64,000 nucleotides of DNA from an uncultured Bacteroidota bacterium (GTDB lineage Bacteria > Bacteroidota > Bacteroidia > Flavobacteriales > Flavobacteriaceae). Both the position numbers and the translations under genes were made by a program. Shown here piece after piece: positions 1-8,691 of this stretch. Within the stretch, counting starts at the first letter, position 1; the number at the start of each line of letters is the position of its first letter. The notes under the pieces are model-generated. The model searched no databases and was not told the origin of the DNA. It saw only the letters and a list, made by a program, of their open reading frames with translations. The stretch spans positions 24,818 through 88,817 of the forward strand of contig CAILWV010000018.1 in the NCBI GenBank assembly GCA_903838055.1, written 5' to 3'.

Positions 1-2
1 CT

Positions 3-38
3 AACCTTCTTTCTGTTATGGAAAGAAGGTTTTTTTTG
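3..38 (+). terminator. Rho-independent terminator of an upstream gene
   Basis: A perfect 11-bp stem (positions 3-13 with 21-31) closes a 7-nt loop and runs into an unbroken T tract to 38. It would end a plus-strand gene lying before the window and separates it from porZ. Confidence 0.85.
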
Positions 39-74
39 TGTTTATATGAAAATAGAAATAATTGCGTTTTATAG

Positions 75-82
75 TATATTTG
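75..82 (+). promoter_or_regulatory. Bacteroidetes -7 promoter element for porZ
   Basis: TATATTTG matches TAnnTTTG exactly and lies 19 nt before the porZ ATG, just after the terminator. No clear -33 TTG at the usual spacing was seen. Confidence 0.5.
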
Positions 83-101
83 CAGATGTAATTAATGAAA
101 A

Positions 102-2420
102 ATGTTCAAGAAAATATACTACTTCCTAGTTCTGTTTTGTTTTGTCTTTGGTTATTCTCAAAATAATCAAAAATGGCAGGGCTATTTTTCATTCAACCAA
201 ATTACCGATATTTCAGAATCTTCTCAAGACATTTTTGCCTCTTCGGAAAATGCTTTTTTTTCAAAAAATCTTACTACTAATGATATAAAAACTATCACTT
301 CAATTGATGGTCTAAAAGCAGAAAGTATAACTGCCTTTTATCATAGCGATTCTATAAATAAAACATTTTTAGGCAATAGCAACGGGTTGTTGTTAGTGGT
401 AAATACCGATGGAAGTATATTGTACAAAGCAGGAATTAGGGATGAAGTTCCTGTTCCAGCAGGGATTAAACAAATCAATCATTTTTTAGAATATAATAAT
501 AAACTATATATTTCAACAAATTATGGAGTTTCCGTATTTGATTTAGTCACCTATGAGTTTGGTGATACTTATTATATGGGACCACAAGGTTCGTATATAT
601 CAGTGAAACAAACTTGTGTAAATAACGGATTTATTTATGCAGCAACACAAGGGAATTCTGCAGGAAGTGGCATCCGAAAAGTAAGTATAACCAATCCGTT
701 TTTAAACGATTACAACCAATGGATAGACATTTCAGGAAGCTATTGGAATGGAATTACCACATTTAATAATTTGGTGTATGCAGGCAGATCTGATAATAAA
801 TTAATAAAATATGACGGGACTTCCTTAACTCAAATTGCTCAATATTCACAAAATATTGTTGACATTAGGACTTATGATAACCATTTAATTGTAGCGACTC
901 AAAATGAGGTTTTCGTTTACGACACTAACATGACACAAGCATTTCATGTTCAAAACACCCAAATATATAGTAGCAGCACGTTAATTACATGTGCAACACT
1001 CATTAACAATATTGTTTATATTGGCACTAAAGAAGACGGGTTAATTACTTTTAATATTTCAAATCCAAATAATTTTGAAACATTACTTCCAAACGGTCCA
1101 ATTAGCAATAAAATTTTTAGAGCAAAAAAAGCGTCTAGCAAGTTATGGGTGACTTATGGTGGCTACGATAATTCGTTTGTGCCATCACCCGATTATTCCC
1201 AAAAACCAATTAGTACTTACAGTTCCCAAACAGGCTGGGAAATTATTCCGTATAGTCAATTATTAGGAGCCCAATCACTTACTGATGTTGTTCTTAATCC
1301 AAAAGACGAAAATGAGGTTTACGTTTGTTCTTTTCAAAGTGGTTTATTAAAAATTAAGAATGGTGTCACCTCTATTTATAATGAGTTGAGTTCGCCTCCA
1401 AACGGTCCCGAAAGTCAACAATGGATTCCTACAATTCCAAATTATATTTCTGTAAGAATAAATGGAGCTGCTTTTGATAGTAAAAATAATTTATGGATTA
1501 CAAACTCTCTTGTAAACAAACCACTAAAAGAATTAAAATCTTTGTCACAATGGCAAACTTATGATTTTGTTAGCTTAATGGAAAATCCTTATTATGAGAG
1601 TTATGGAAAAATGGCAATTGATAAAAATGACACTAAATGGATTCCCTCCTTTAGAGGAAATGGATTAATGGCATTTAATGAAAAATACAATAATAAATTT
1701 TTAAGAATAAAAACAGGAACCGATGGAAATCTACCATCCATTAGTGCAAGGTGTGTAGCTGTAGATAATAAAAACCAACTTTGGATAGGAACTACAAGAG
1801 GTCTAAGAATTATTCCATCGGTAGATACATTTGTTAATGAAACCGATATTCAAACCAAAGCAATTATCATTTTAGAAAATGATTTGGCACAAGAATTATT
1901 TTATGATCAATTTATTATTGATATTGCCGTAGATGGCGCAAACAGAAAATGGGTTTCTATTGCCGAATCGGGTGTTTATCTTGTTACCTCTAATGGACAA
2001 GAAACGATTTATCACTTCACCAAAGATAATTCTCCTTTACCATCAAATAATATTAATGATATAGAAATTGACGGAGTTAGTGGCGAAGTGTTTTTCGCTA
2101 CAGATAAAGGATTGGTTTCTTTTAAAGGGACTTCTACCAATGCAAGTGACGATTTAAATAGTGTTTATGTTTATCCAAACCCGGTAAGACCTGAGTTTAC
2201 CGGAACCGTTAAAATAGCCAATTTGACTAATAAAGCAACCGTTAAAATAACGGATATCGAAGGAAATTTAGTTTTTGAAACCACTTCCGAAGGCGGAACA
2301 ATTGAATGGGATACTACCGCATTTGGCAAGTATAAAGTAGCATCTGGAGTGTATATGATATTAATTTCTGCCCAAGATGGTATTGAAACCACCATTAGAA
2401 AAGTAATGATAATTAGATAA
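102..2420 (+). CDS. porZ: PorZ-like type IX secretion protein
   Basis: Exported beta-propeller protein of 772 residues. It has an N-terminal signal peptide (lysines, then a hydrophobic stretch, cut near residue 19), many short WD/two-component-regulator-type propeller blades (repeated motifs such as LWITNS, LWIGTTRG, KWVSIAESG), and a C-terminal sorting-type domain from about residue 690 (VYVYPNPV, then GVYMILI and KVMIIR). This order is that of PorZ, the surface component of the type IX secretion system that in Porphyromonas helps attach anionic LPS to cargo. It sits 26 nt upstream of recO, an arrangement I recall from other flavobacteria. The role in this organism is inferred from family resemblance. 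The alternative is a generic propeller protein with a T9SS tail. Confidence 0.8.
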   Translation: MFKKIYYFLVLFCFVFGYSQNNQKWQGYFSFNQITDISESSQDIFASSENAFFSKNLTTNDIKTITSIDGLKAESITAFYHSDSINKTFLGNSNGLLLVVNTDGSILYKAGIRDEVPVPAGIKQINHFLEYNNKLYISTNYGVSVFDLVTYEFGDTYYMGPQGSYISVKQTCVNNGFIYAATQGNSAGSGIRKVSITNPFLNDYNQWIDISGSYWNGITTFNNLVYAGRSDNKLIKYDGTSLTQIAQYSQNIVDIRTYDNHLIVATQNEVFVYDTNMTQAFHVQNTQIYSSSTLITCATLINNIVYIGTKEDGLITFNISNPNNFETLLPNGPISNKIFRAKKASSKLWVTYGGYDNSFVPSPDYSQKPISTYSSQTGWEIIPYSQLLGAQSLTDVVLNPKDENEVYVCSFQSGLLKIKNGVTSIYNELSSPPNGPESQQWIPTIPNYISVRINGAAFDSKNNLWITNSLVNKPLKELKSLSQWQTYDFVSLMENPYYESYGKMAIDKNDTKWIPSFRGNGLMAFNEKYNNKFLRIKTGTDGNLPSISARCVAVDNKNQLWIGTTRGLRIIPSVDTFVNETDIQTKAIIILENDLAQELFYDQFIIDIAVDGANRKWVSIAESGVYLVTSNGQETIYHFTKDNSPLPSNNINDIEIDGVSGEVFFATDKGLVSFKGTSTNASDDLNSVYVYPNPVRPEFTGTVKIANLTNKATVKITDIEGNLVFETTSEGGTIEWDTTAFGKYKVASGVYMILISAQDGIETTIRKVMIIR

Positions 2421-2446
2421 TTTACTGCTAAAAAATCTCAATTCAA

Positions 2447-3160
2447 ATGTTGGTAAAAACCAAAGCAATTGTTCTTTCCTCCTTAAAATATCAAGAAAAA
2501 AGTTTAATTGTAAAGTGCTTTACACTTTCTGATGGGGTAAAAAGTTATTTCGTTCCTAGTGCCTATTCTGGAAAAAAAAGCAATCAAAAAATAGCTTATT
2601 TTCAGCCCCTTACAATTTTAGAAATTGAAGCAACACACAAGAATAAAGGAACTTTAGAACATTTTAAAGACATAAAACTCGCAACAGCATTTCAAACAAT
2701 AAATACGGATGTTGTTAAAAGTACTATGGTTATTTTCCTTTCAGAAATGCTGCACCATAGCATACAAGAAGAAGAAAAAAATGAAGATTTATTTACCTTT
2801 TTAGAAACTGCGTTAATTTGGCTTGACACCCATGAGGAAACTTCTAATTTTCATTTAATTTTATTAATAGAAATGACTAAGTTTCTTGGTTTTTATCCAG
2901 ATATTTCTGAATTAGAAAATAAATTTTTCTTAATGAATGAGGGTATTTTCACCCCTTTTCAGGGAATTAGTTGTCTTTCAGATCATGAAACTTTTTTATT
3001 TAAAAAATTAATTTCTTTGAAATTTGATTCCGATCAAAAATTATTCGCTGGATTAGAACGGCAAATATTACTGAAAATCCTATTAGAATATTACACTATT
3101 CACCTCGATGGTTTTAAAAAACCAAAATCTCTTGAAGTCTTAAAAGAAGTTTTTAATTAA
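2447..3160 (+). CDS. recO: DNA repair protein RecO
   Basis: RecO of 237 residues, close to the family length. The N-terminal OB-fold opens with the typical LVKTKAIVLSSLKYQEKSLIVK pattern (KAIVL...Y.E.S), followed by an alpha-helical domain. RecO anneals ssDNA-binding-protein-coated strands and loads RecA with RecR in the RecF pathway. The zinc-finger cysteines found in some RecO proteins are absent. The gene starts 26 nt after porZ without a promoter of its own that I can see, so cotranscription is likely. Identification rests on the N-terminal pattern, length and gene context. Confidence 0.85.
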   Translation: MLVKTKAIVLSSLKYQEKSLIVKCFTLSDGVKSYFVPSAYSGKKSNQKIAYFQPLTILEIEATHKNKGTLEHFKDIKLATAFQTINTDVVKSTMVIFLSEMLHHSIQEEEKNEDLFTFLETALIWLDTHEETSNFHLILLIEMTKFLGFYPDISELENKFFLMNEGIFTPFQGISCLSDHETFLFKKLISLKFDSDQKLFAGLERQILLKILLEYYTIHLDGFKKPKSLEVLKEVFN

Positions 3161-3182
3161 AATAAATCTAAAAGATAGAAAT

Positions 3183-3211
3183 TTTGCTTTGTTTTACATT
3201 TGATATCTTTA
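3183..3211 (+). promoter_or_regulatory. Promoter of the exported esterase gene
   Basis: A TTTG-type -33 element (3183-3186) is followed after 17 nt by TATCTTTA (3204-3211), one mismatch from TAnnTTTG. A second exact match, TACATTTG, lies at 3195-3202. The ATG is at 3230. Confidence 0.5.
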
Positions 3212-3229
3212 CCCTTAATTTAATCTAAA

Positions 3230-4057
3230 ATGAAAAAAATATTTATCCTATTATTTTTTGCTAATGCCTATTTTGCAATTTCACAACAGAAATACAGTAC
3301 GGAGAACGGCATCCATTATTATGACGAAACCACCAATAAAAAGGATTCCTATATTGATTCCCAATGTACTCTGGATGTATATTATCCAGAAAACAAAAAA
3401 GATTTTGCTACAATAATTTGGTTTCATGGAGGCGGATTAACGAAAGGTAAAAAACAAATTCCTAAAGCATTGATAGATAAAGGCTATGCAGTAGTTGCTG
3501 TAGAATATAGACTTTCGCCAAATGTTACTGCGCCAGCCTATATTGAAGATGCTGCAGCTGCAGTTTCATGGGTATTTAAAACTATTGAAAAATATGGAGG
3601 AAATAAAAAACTAATTTTTGTTTCTGGACATTCTGCAGGTGCTTATTTAGGAACAATTATTACTATGGACAAATCTTATTTGGCTAAATATAATATTGAT
3701 CCCATGGAAATTGCAGGACTTATCTCTTTTAGCGGACAAGAAATTACACATTTTACTATCCGAAAAGAACAAGGAATTAAAAGCACACAACCAACTATTG
3801 ACAAGTATGCTCCTATTTTATATGTTCGTGAAGATACTCCTCCTATTTTGCTAATAACAGGAGATCGCGAAATGGAATTATTGGGGCGTTATGAAGAAAA
3901 TGCTTATTTCTTAAGGATGATGAAATTGAACAACAATAAAGTTACCCGACTCTATGAATTGCAAGGATTTAACCATTCTGGAATGGCCGAACCAGCATAC
4001 CCATTATTATTGAATGAAGTAGAAACAATTTCTAAAAAAATTATGGAGAAGAAGTAA
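3230..4057 (+). CDS. Exported alpha/beta-hydrolase, HSL-type esterase
   Basis: Serine hydrolase of 275 residues with a signal peptide (hydrophobic residues 4-18, cut near SQQ). It shows the hormone-sensitive-lipase/carboxylesterase layout: oxyanion-hole HGGG at residues 66-69, nucleophile elbow GHSAG with Ser135, acid Asp212 in LLITGD, and His249 in GFNHSGM. These residues give a complete catalytic triad. It probably cleaves short-chain esters in the periplasm or outside the cell; the substrate cannot be read from sequence. It is monocistronic, with its own promoter upstream and ileS transcribed from a separate promoter downstream. Confidence 0.85.
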   Translation: MKKIFILLFFANAYFAISQQKYSTENGIHYYDETTNKKDSYIDSQCTLDVYYPENKKDFATIIWFHGGGLTKGKKQIPKALIDKGYAVVAVEYRLSPNVTAPAYIEDAAAAVSWVFKTIEKYGGNKKLIFVSGHSAGAYLGTIITMDKSYLAKYNIDPMEIAGLISFSGQEITHFTIRKEQGIKSTQPTIDKYAPILYVREDTPPILLITGDREMELLGRYEENAYFLRMMKLNNNKVTRLYELQGFNHSGMAEPAYPLLLNEVETISKKIMEKK

Positions 4058-4124
4058 AAAATAAAATACAAATTGTTAAAAACACTTCTATTCAAAGCAT
4101 TACTGCAACTTTTGATAATCAACT

Positions 4125-4154
4125 TTTGATTTCGGTATAAATTTATTACTTTCG
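4125..4154 (+). promoter_or_regulatory. Promoter of ileS
   Basis: TTTG at 4125-4128, an 18-nt spacer, then TACTTTCG at 4147-4154 (7 of 8 to TAnnTTTG), 24 nt before the ileS ATG. Confidence 0.5.
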
Positions 4155-4178
4155 CAAATAGTTTATACAAAAGGCAAA

Positions 4179-7100
4179 ATGAGCACAAAATTCACGGAAT
4201 ACAAAGGACTTGACTTGCCAACGATAGCGTCAGAAGTTCTAAAATTTTGGAAAGAAAAGAACATCTTCGAACAATCAGTAACGTCACGAGAAGGAAATAC
4301 CCCATTCGTTTTTTTTGAAGGACCTCCTTCTGCTAACGGATTGCCTGGAATTCACCATGTGATGGCACGCGCTATTAAAGATATATTTTGTCGTTATAAA
4401 ACTCAAAAAGGGTTCCAAGTAAAGCGTAAAGCTGGTTGGGATACTCATGGATTGCCTGTAGAATTAGGGACTGAAAAAGAATTAGGAATAACTAAAGAAG
4501 ACATCGGAAAAACTATTTCTGTTGAACAATACAACGAGGCATGTAAAAAAACTGTAATGCGTTACACTGACGTTTGGAACAATCTTACTGAAAAAATGGG
4601 GTATTGGGTAGATATGGATGATCCGTATGTAACCTACAAATCCAAATACATGGAAACCGTTTGGTGGTTATTAAAACAAATTTATAACAAAGATTTACTA
4701 TACAAAGGTTACACGATACAACCCTATTCTCCTAAGGCAGGAACCGGATTATCATCTCACGAAGTGAACCAACCAGGAAGTTATAGAGATGTAACGGATA
4801 CCACTGTTGTAGCTCAGTTTAAAGCTAAAAACGAATCGTTGCCAAGTTTTTTACAAGGTTATGGAGATTTGCATATTTTGGCATGGACAACAACTCCATG
4901 GACTTTGCCAAGTAATACGGCATTAACCGTTGGGCCAAAAATTGATTACGTTCTAGTTGAAACTTTCAACCAATATACCTTCCGTCCTACTAAAGTTATT
5001 TTAGCAAAAAATTTAGTTGGAAAGCAATTCGGAAAAACATTTTTTGAATCTACTAACGTTTCTGATTTTGAAAATTTTAAAGAAGGTGATAAAAAGATTC
5101 CATTTCAAATCCTTACAGAATGCAAAGGGGCTGATTTAGTTGGAATTCGATACGAGCAATTAATGCCTTTAGCGATACCGTTTCAAAATCCCGAAAATGC
5201 ATTTAGAGTAATATCCGGAGATTTTGTTACTACAGAAGACGGAACTGGAATTGTACATACTGCACCAACTTTTGGTGCCGATGATGCTAAAGTTGCTAAA
5301 GAGGCAACTCCGGAAGTTCCGCCAATGTTGGTTTTGGATGAAAATGGAAATGCAGTTCCTTTAGTAGATTTACAAGGTAAATTTATTCAAGGGTTGGGAG
5401 AGTATTCTGGAAAATATGTAAAAAATGAATATTACAATGATGGCGAAGCTCCAGAACGATCTGCAGATGTAGAAATTGCAATACAATTAAAAGAAGAAAA
5501 CAAGGCTTTTAAAGTCGAAAAATACGTGCATAGTTATCCACATTGTTGGAGAACAGATAAACCAATTTTATACTATCCACTAGATTCTTGGTTTATCAAA
5601 GTAACCGAAATTAAGGATAGAATGTTCGACCTTAACGAAACCATAAATTGGAAGCCTAAAGCAACTGGTGAAGGACGTTTTGGAAATTGGTTAAAAAATG
5701 CCAACGATTGGAACTTATCTCGTTCAAGATATTGGGGAATTCCATTACCAATATGGAGAACCGAAGATGGAACGGAAGAATTATTGATTGGATCCGTAGA
5801 AGAATTATATGCTGAAATAGAAAAATCTATTGCTGCAGGTATCCAAAAAGAAAATCCATTCCAAGGGTTTGAGGTTGGAAACATGAGTGAAGAAAACTAT
5901 AATTTGGTTGATTTACATAAAAATGTAGTGGACGAAATTGTGTTAGTTTCTCCTTCTGGAAAAGAAATGAAACGTGAATCTGATTTGATTGATGTTTGGT
6001 TCGATTCGGGTGCTATGCCTTATGCTCAATGGCATTATCCATTTGAAAACAAGGATAAAATTGACGGAAACAAAGATTTTCCTGCTGATTTCATTGCGGA
6101 AGGAGTAGATCAAACTCGTGGTTGGTTTTACACTTTACATGCAATTGCAACATTAGTTTTTGATAAAGTAGCCTATAAAAATGTAGTTTCTAACGGCTTA
6201 GTTTTAGATAAAAACGGACAAAAAATGTCCAAACGTTTAGGAAATGCAGCTGATCCATTTGAAACTTTAGCAGAATATGGACCGGATGCAACGCGATGGT
6301 ATATGATATCTAACGCAAATCCGTGGGACAATTTAAAATTTGATTTAGAAGGAATTGCTGAAGTTCGTAGAAAATTCTTCGGAACCCTATACAACACGTA
6401 TTCCTTTTTTAGTTTGTATGCAAATATTGATGGTTTTACCTATTCTGAAGCAGAAATTCCGTTGAACGAAAGACCAGAAATAGACCGATGGATATTATCT
6501 GAATTGCATACTTTGATAAAAGAAGTCGATGGATTTTATGAAGATTACGAACCTACAAAAGCAGCAAGAGCTATTTCTAATTTTGTTCAAGAGAACCTTA
6601 GTAACTGGTATGTTAGACTTTGCAGAAGACGTTTTTGGAAAGGTGAATATGGAACGGATAAAATTGCAGCTTACCAAACATTGTATACTTGTTTGTTAAA
6701 TGTTGCGAAACTATCTGCACCTATTGCTCCATTTTTTATGGATAAACTTTACAGAGATTTAACGCAAACTACACAATTAGAAGAATTTGAAAGTGTACAT
6801 TTGGCAAAATTTTCGGTTTCGGTTGAAAACTTTGTTGATAAATCTTTGGAGAGCAGAATGATGAAAGCTCAAACAGTTTCGTCCTTAGTTTTATCACTTC
6901 GTAAAAAGGAAATGATTAAAGTCCGTCAACCATTGCAAAAGATAATGATTCCGATACTTGACGACAACCAACGTGCTGAAATTGAGGCGGTTTCTGAGTT
7001 GATTAAAGCGGAAGTAAATGTAAAAGAAATTGAACTTTTAGACGATGCTTCGGGTGTTTTAGTGAAGCAGATTAAGCCAAATTTTAAGGCTCTAGGACCA

Positions 7101-7580
7101 CGATTTGGAAAAGATATGGGATTGATAGCCAAAGAGATACAATCATTAACGGCAGAACAAATTAATCAATTAGATGCAGTTGGAGAATTAACGCTTGTAG
7201 TTTCAGAAAATAATGTAATTTTAACATCCCAAGATGTAGAAATATCTTCTCAAGACATTCCAGGGTGGTTGGTTGCAAACGCGAATGGAATAACAGTTGC
7301 ATTAGATATAACTATTTCTGAAGAACTAAAGCAAGAAGGGATAGCAAGAGAATTAGTAAATAGAATTCAAAATATCCGTAAAGATTCGGGATTTGAAGTT
7401 ACTGATAAAATAAAAGTTCAAATTCAGCATCAAGATGAATTGGAACAAGCAATAAAAAATAATGAAGATTACATTAAGTCGGAAACCTTAACTAAGGAAT
7501 TACTTTTTGTAGAGGAATTAGAAAATGGCATAGAAATTGAATTTGACGAAATAAAAACTAAAATATTAATCTCAAAATAA
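4179..7580 (+). CDS. ileS: Isoleucyl-tRNA synthetase, eukaryote-like type (IleRS2)
   Basis: Cytoplasmic class I synthetase of 1133 residues that charges tRNA-Ile with isoleucine. The length and the motif set (FFEGPPSANGLPG, GWDTHGLPVE, KMSKRLGN) are those of the longer eukaryote-like IleRS2 rather than the E. coli type. The editing domain carries TTPWTLPSNTAL. The ATP-binding KMSKS loop is KMSKR at residues 682-686. The usual HXGH signature is replaced by G57-I58-H59-H60, the GXHH form with positions 1 and 3 swapped. IleRS2 enzymes are in general resistant to mupirocin, and the GXHH form has been linked to very high resistance. It is probably the only ileS, but the rest of the genome is not visible. 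A DksA-like gene starts 7 nt after its stop. Confidence 0.95.
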   Translation: MSTKFTEYKGLDLPTIASEVLKFWKEKNIFEQSVTSREGNTPFVFFEGPPSANGLPGIHHVMARAIKDIFCRYKTQKGFQVKRKAGWDTHGLPVELGTEKELGITKEDIGKTISVEQYNEACKKTVMRYTDVWNNLTEKMGYWVDMDDPYVTYKSKYMETVWWLLKQIYNKDLLYKGYTIQPYSPKAGTGLSSHEVNQPGSYRDVTDTTVVAQFKAKNESLPSFLQGYGDLHILAWTTTPWTLPSNTALTVGPKIDYVLVETFNQYTFRPTKVILAKNLVGKQFGKTFFESTNVSDFENFKEGDKKIPFQILTECKGADLVGIRYEQLMPLAIPFQNPENAFRVISGDFVTTEDGTGIVHTAPTFGADDAKVAKEATPEVPPMLVLDENGNAVPLVDLQGKFIQGLGEYSGKYVKNEYYNDGEAPERSADVEIAIQLKEENKAFKVEKYVHSYPHCWRTDKPILYYPLDSWFIKVTEIKDRMFDLNETINWKPKATGEGRFGNWLKNANDWNLSRSRYWGIPLPIWRTEDGTEELLIGSVEELYAEIEKSIAAGIQKENPFQGFEVGNMSEENYNLVDLHKNVVDEIVLVSPSGKEMKRESDLIDVWFDSGAMPYAQWHYPFENKDKIDGNKDFPADFIAEGVDQTRGWFYTLHAIATLVFDKVAYKNVVSNGLVLDKNGQKMSKRLGNAADPFETLAEYGPDATRWYMISNANPWDNLKFDLEGIAEVRRKFFGTLYNTYSFFSLYANIDGFTYSEAEIPLNERPEIDRWILSELHTLIKEVDGFYEDYEPTKAARAISNFVQENLSNWYVRLCRRRFWKGEYGTDKIAAYQTLYTCLLNVAKLSAPIAPFFMDKLYRDLTQTTQLEEFESVHLAKFSVSVENFVDKSLESRMMKAQTVSSLVLSLRKKEMIKVRQPLQKIMIPILDDNQRAEIEAVSELIKAEVNVKEIELLDDASGVLVKQIKPNFKALGPRFGKDMGLIAKEIQSLTAEQINQLDAVGELTLVVSENNVILTSQDVEISSQDIPGWLVANANGITVALDITISEELKQEGIARELVNRIQNIRKDSGFEVTDKIKVQIQHQDELEQAIKNNEDYIKSETLTKELLFVEELENGIEIEFDEIKTKILISK

Positions 7581-7587
7581 TATACAG

Positions 7588-7968
7588 ATGATTGATGAAA
7601 TAATGAGATACTCTGATGCAGATTTAGCAGAGTTCAAAGAAATTATCCTTTACAAAATTGAAAAGGCACAAAACGATTTAGAATTAATCAAAAGTGCTTA
7701 CATGAATGATTTAAATAATGGTACTGATGATACATCGCCTACTTTTAAAGCATTTGAAGAAGGAAGTGAAACAATGAGTAAAGAAGCAAACTCACAATTG
7801 GCAATTCGTCAAGAGAAGTTTATTCGTGATTTAAAAAATGCACTTTTCCGTGTAGAAAACAAAACCTATGGTGTTTGTAAAGTAACAGGGAAATTAATAG
7901 GAAAAGAAAGATTAAAAATAGTGCCTCATGCAACCATGAGTATCGAAGCAAAAAATTTGCAACGATAA
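7588..7968 (+). CDS. TraR/DksA family protein with degenerate zinc finger
   Basis: Protein of 126 residues with an N-terminal helical (coiled-coil) region of about 85 residues and a C-terminal DksA-type module (YGVCKVTGKLIGKERLKIVPHA). DksA proteins bind the RNA polymerase secondary channel and, with ppGpp, alter initiation. Only the first zinc cysteine (Cys97) remains. The second position is Thr100 and the last pair is replaced in the TMSIEA stretch, so zinc binding by the classical four-cysteine site is not possible. I recall similar forms in other Bacteroidetes. The gene is 7 nt after ileS and is followed by a terminator, so it is probably the last gene of the ileS transcript. Its direct role is inferred. 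Confidence 0.8.
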   Translation: MIDEIMRYSDADLAEFKEIILYKIEKAQNDLELIKSAYMNDLNNGTDDTSPTFKAFEEGSETMSKEANSQLAIRQEKFIRDLKNALFRVENKTYGVCKVTGKLIGKERLKIVPHATMSIEAKNLQR

Positions 7969-7988
7969 CACCTCTTTTTATTGAATTC

Positions 7989-8017
7989 AAAACGCTCCTT
8001 TTTGGGGCGTTTTTTTT
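7989..8017 (+). terminator. Terminator of the ileS-dksA-like unit
   Basis: AACGCTCC pairs with GGGGCGTT (one G-T pair) around a T-rich loop and is followed by seven or more T. It lies 20 nt after the DksA-like stop. Confidence 0.8.
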
Positions 8018-8029
8018 AGAAAAATATAC

Positions 8030-8037
8030 TACTTTTG
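8030..8037 (+). promoter_or_regulatory. Promoter -7 element of lspA
   Basis: TACTTTTG is an exact TAnnTTTG match 21 nt before the ATG at 8059. It overlaps the TTG codon at 8035, so translation cannot sensibly begin there. Confidence 0.6.
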
Positions 8038-8058
8038 CAGTCAGCAAATCCAAAAAAA

Positions 8059-8661
8059 ATGAAACTACGAAATTCGGCATTAATAATCTTTTTAATATTA
8101 GTTATTGATCAATATTCAAAGATGTTTGTAAAAACGAATTTTGTTATTGGCGAACAAGTAGAAGTTTTTAGATGGTTTAAAATATTGTTTATTGAAAATG
8201 AAGGAATGGCTTGGGGGACAGTAATTCCCGGAGAATATGGCAAGTTATTTTTAACAGTTTTCAGAATTTTTGCTGTTGGAGCAATCGGATATTGGCTTTG
8301 GGATGCAACTAGAAAAAATAGATCATTATATTTAATTGTTGCTATTTGTTTAATTTTTGCGGGTGCATTAGGAAACATTATTGACTCCGTTTTTTATGGT
8401 GTAATGTTTGATGATAGCCACCACCATTTAGCATCATTTTTTCCTAAAAGCGCCTACGGTAAGTTGTTTCACGGTAAAGTAGTAGACATGTTTTACTTCC
8501 CTTTTATTGAAGATTATTTAATGCCTAGATGGGTTCCTTTCCTTGGCGGAAAACAAATTACCTTCTTCAATGCTATTTTTAATGTTGCCGATTTTGCTAT
8601 TTCCACAGGAGTTGGAATTTTGATTTTCTTCAACAAAAAAGCATTCGCACATTCTAATTAA
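8059..8661 (+). CDS. lspA: Lipoprotein signal peptidase
   Basis: Inner-membrane aspartic protease of 200 residues that removes signal peptides from diacylglyceryl-modified prolipoproteins. Four membrane segments are visible. Family signatures are NEGMAWG, the first catalytic aspartate in GNIIDSVFYG (Asp109) and the second in FNVADFAIS (Asp178). A long loop between them (HHHLASFF to GGKQITFF) is larger than in E. coli LspA but, from memory, usual in Bacteroidetes. The ATG at 8059 is chosen over the upstream in-frame TTG at 8035 because the latter lies inside the promoter. The window encodes several lipoproteins that would be substrates. Confidence 0.93.
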   Translation: MKLRNSALIIFLILVIDQYSKMFVKTNFVIGEQVEVFRWFKILFIENEGMAWGTVIPGEYGKLFLTVFRIFAVGAIGYWLWDATRKNRSLYLIVAICLIFAGALGNIIDSVFYGVMFDDSHHHLASFFPKSAYGKLFHGKVVDMFYFPFIEDYLMPRWVPFLGGKQITFFNAIFNVADFAISTGVGILIFFNKKAFAHSN

Positions 8662-8691
8662 TCCTTCACTTTAGTCTATTACAAGAAAATG

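Noticed and set aside
8035..8058. TTG start giving eight more residues to lspA
   Set aside because: The codon overlaps the TAnnTTTG promoter element, and the added residues have no counterpart in the family.
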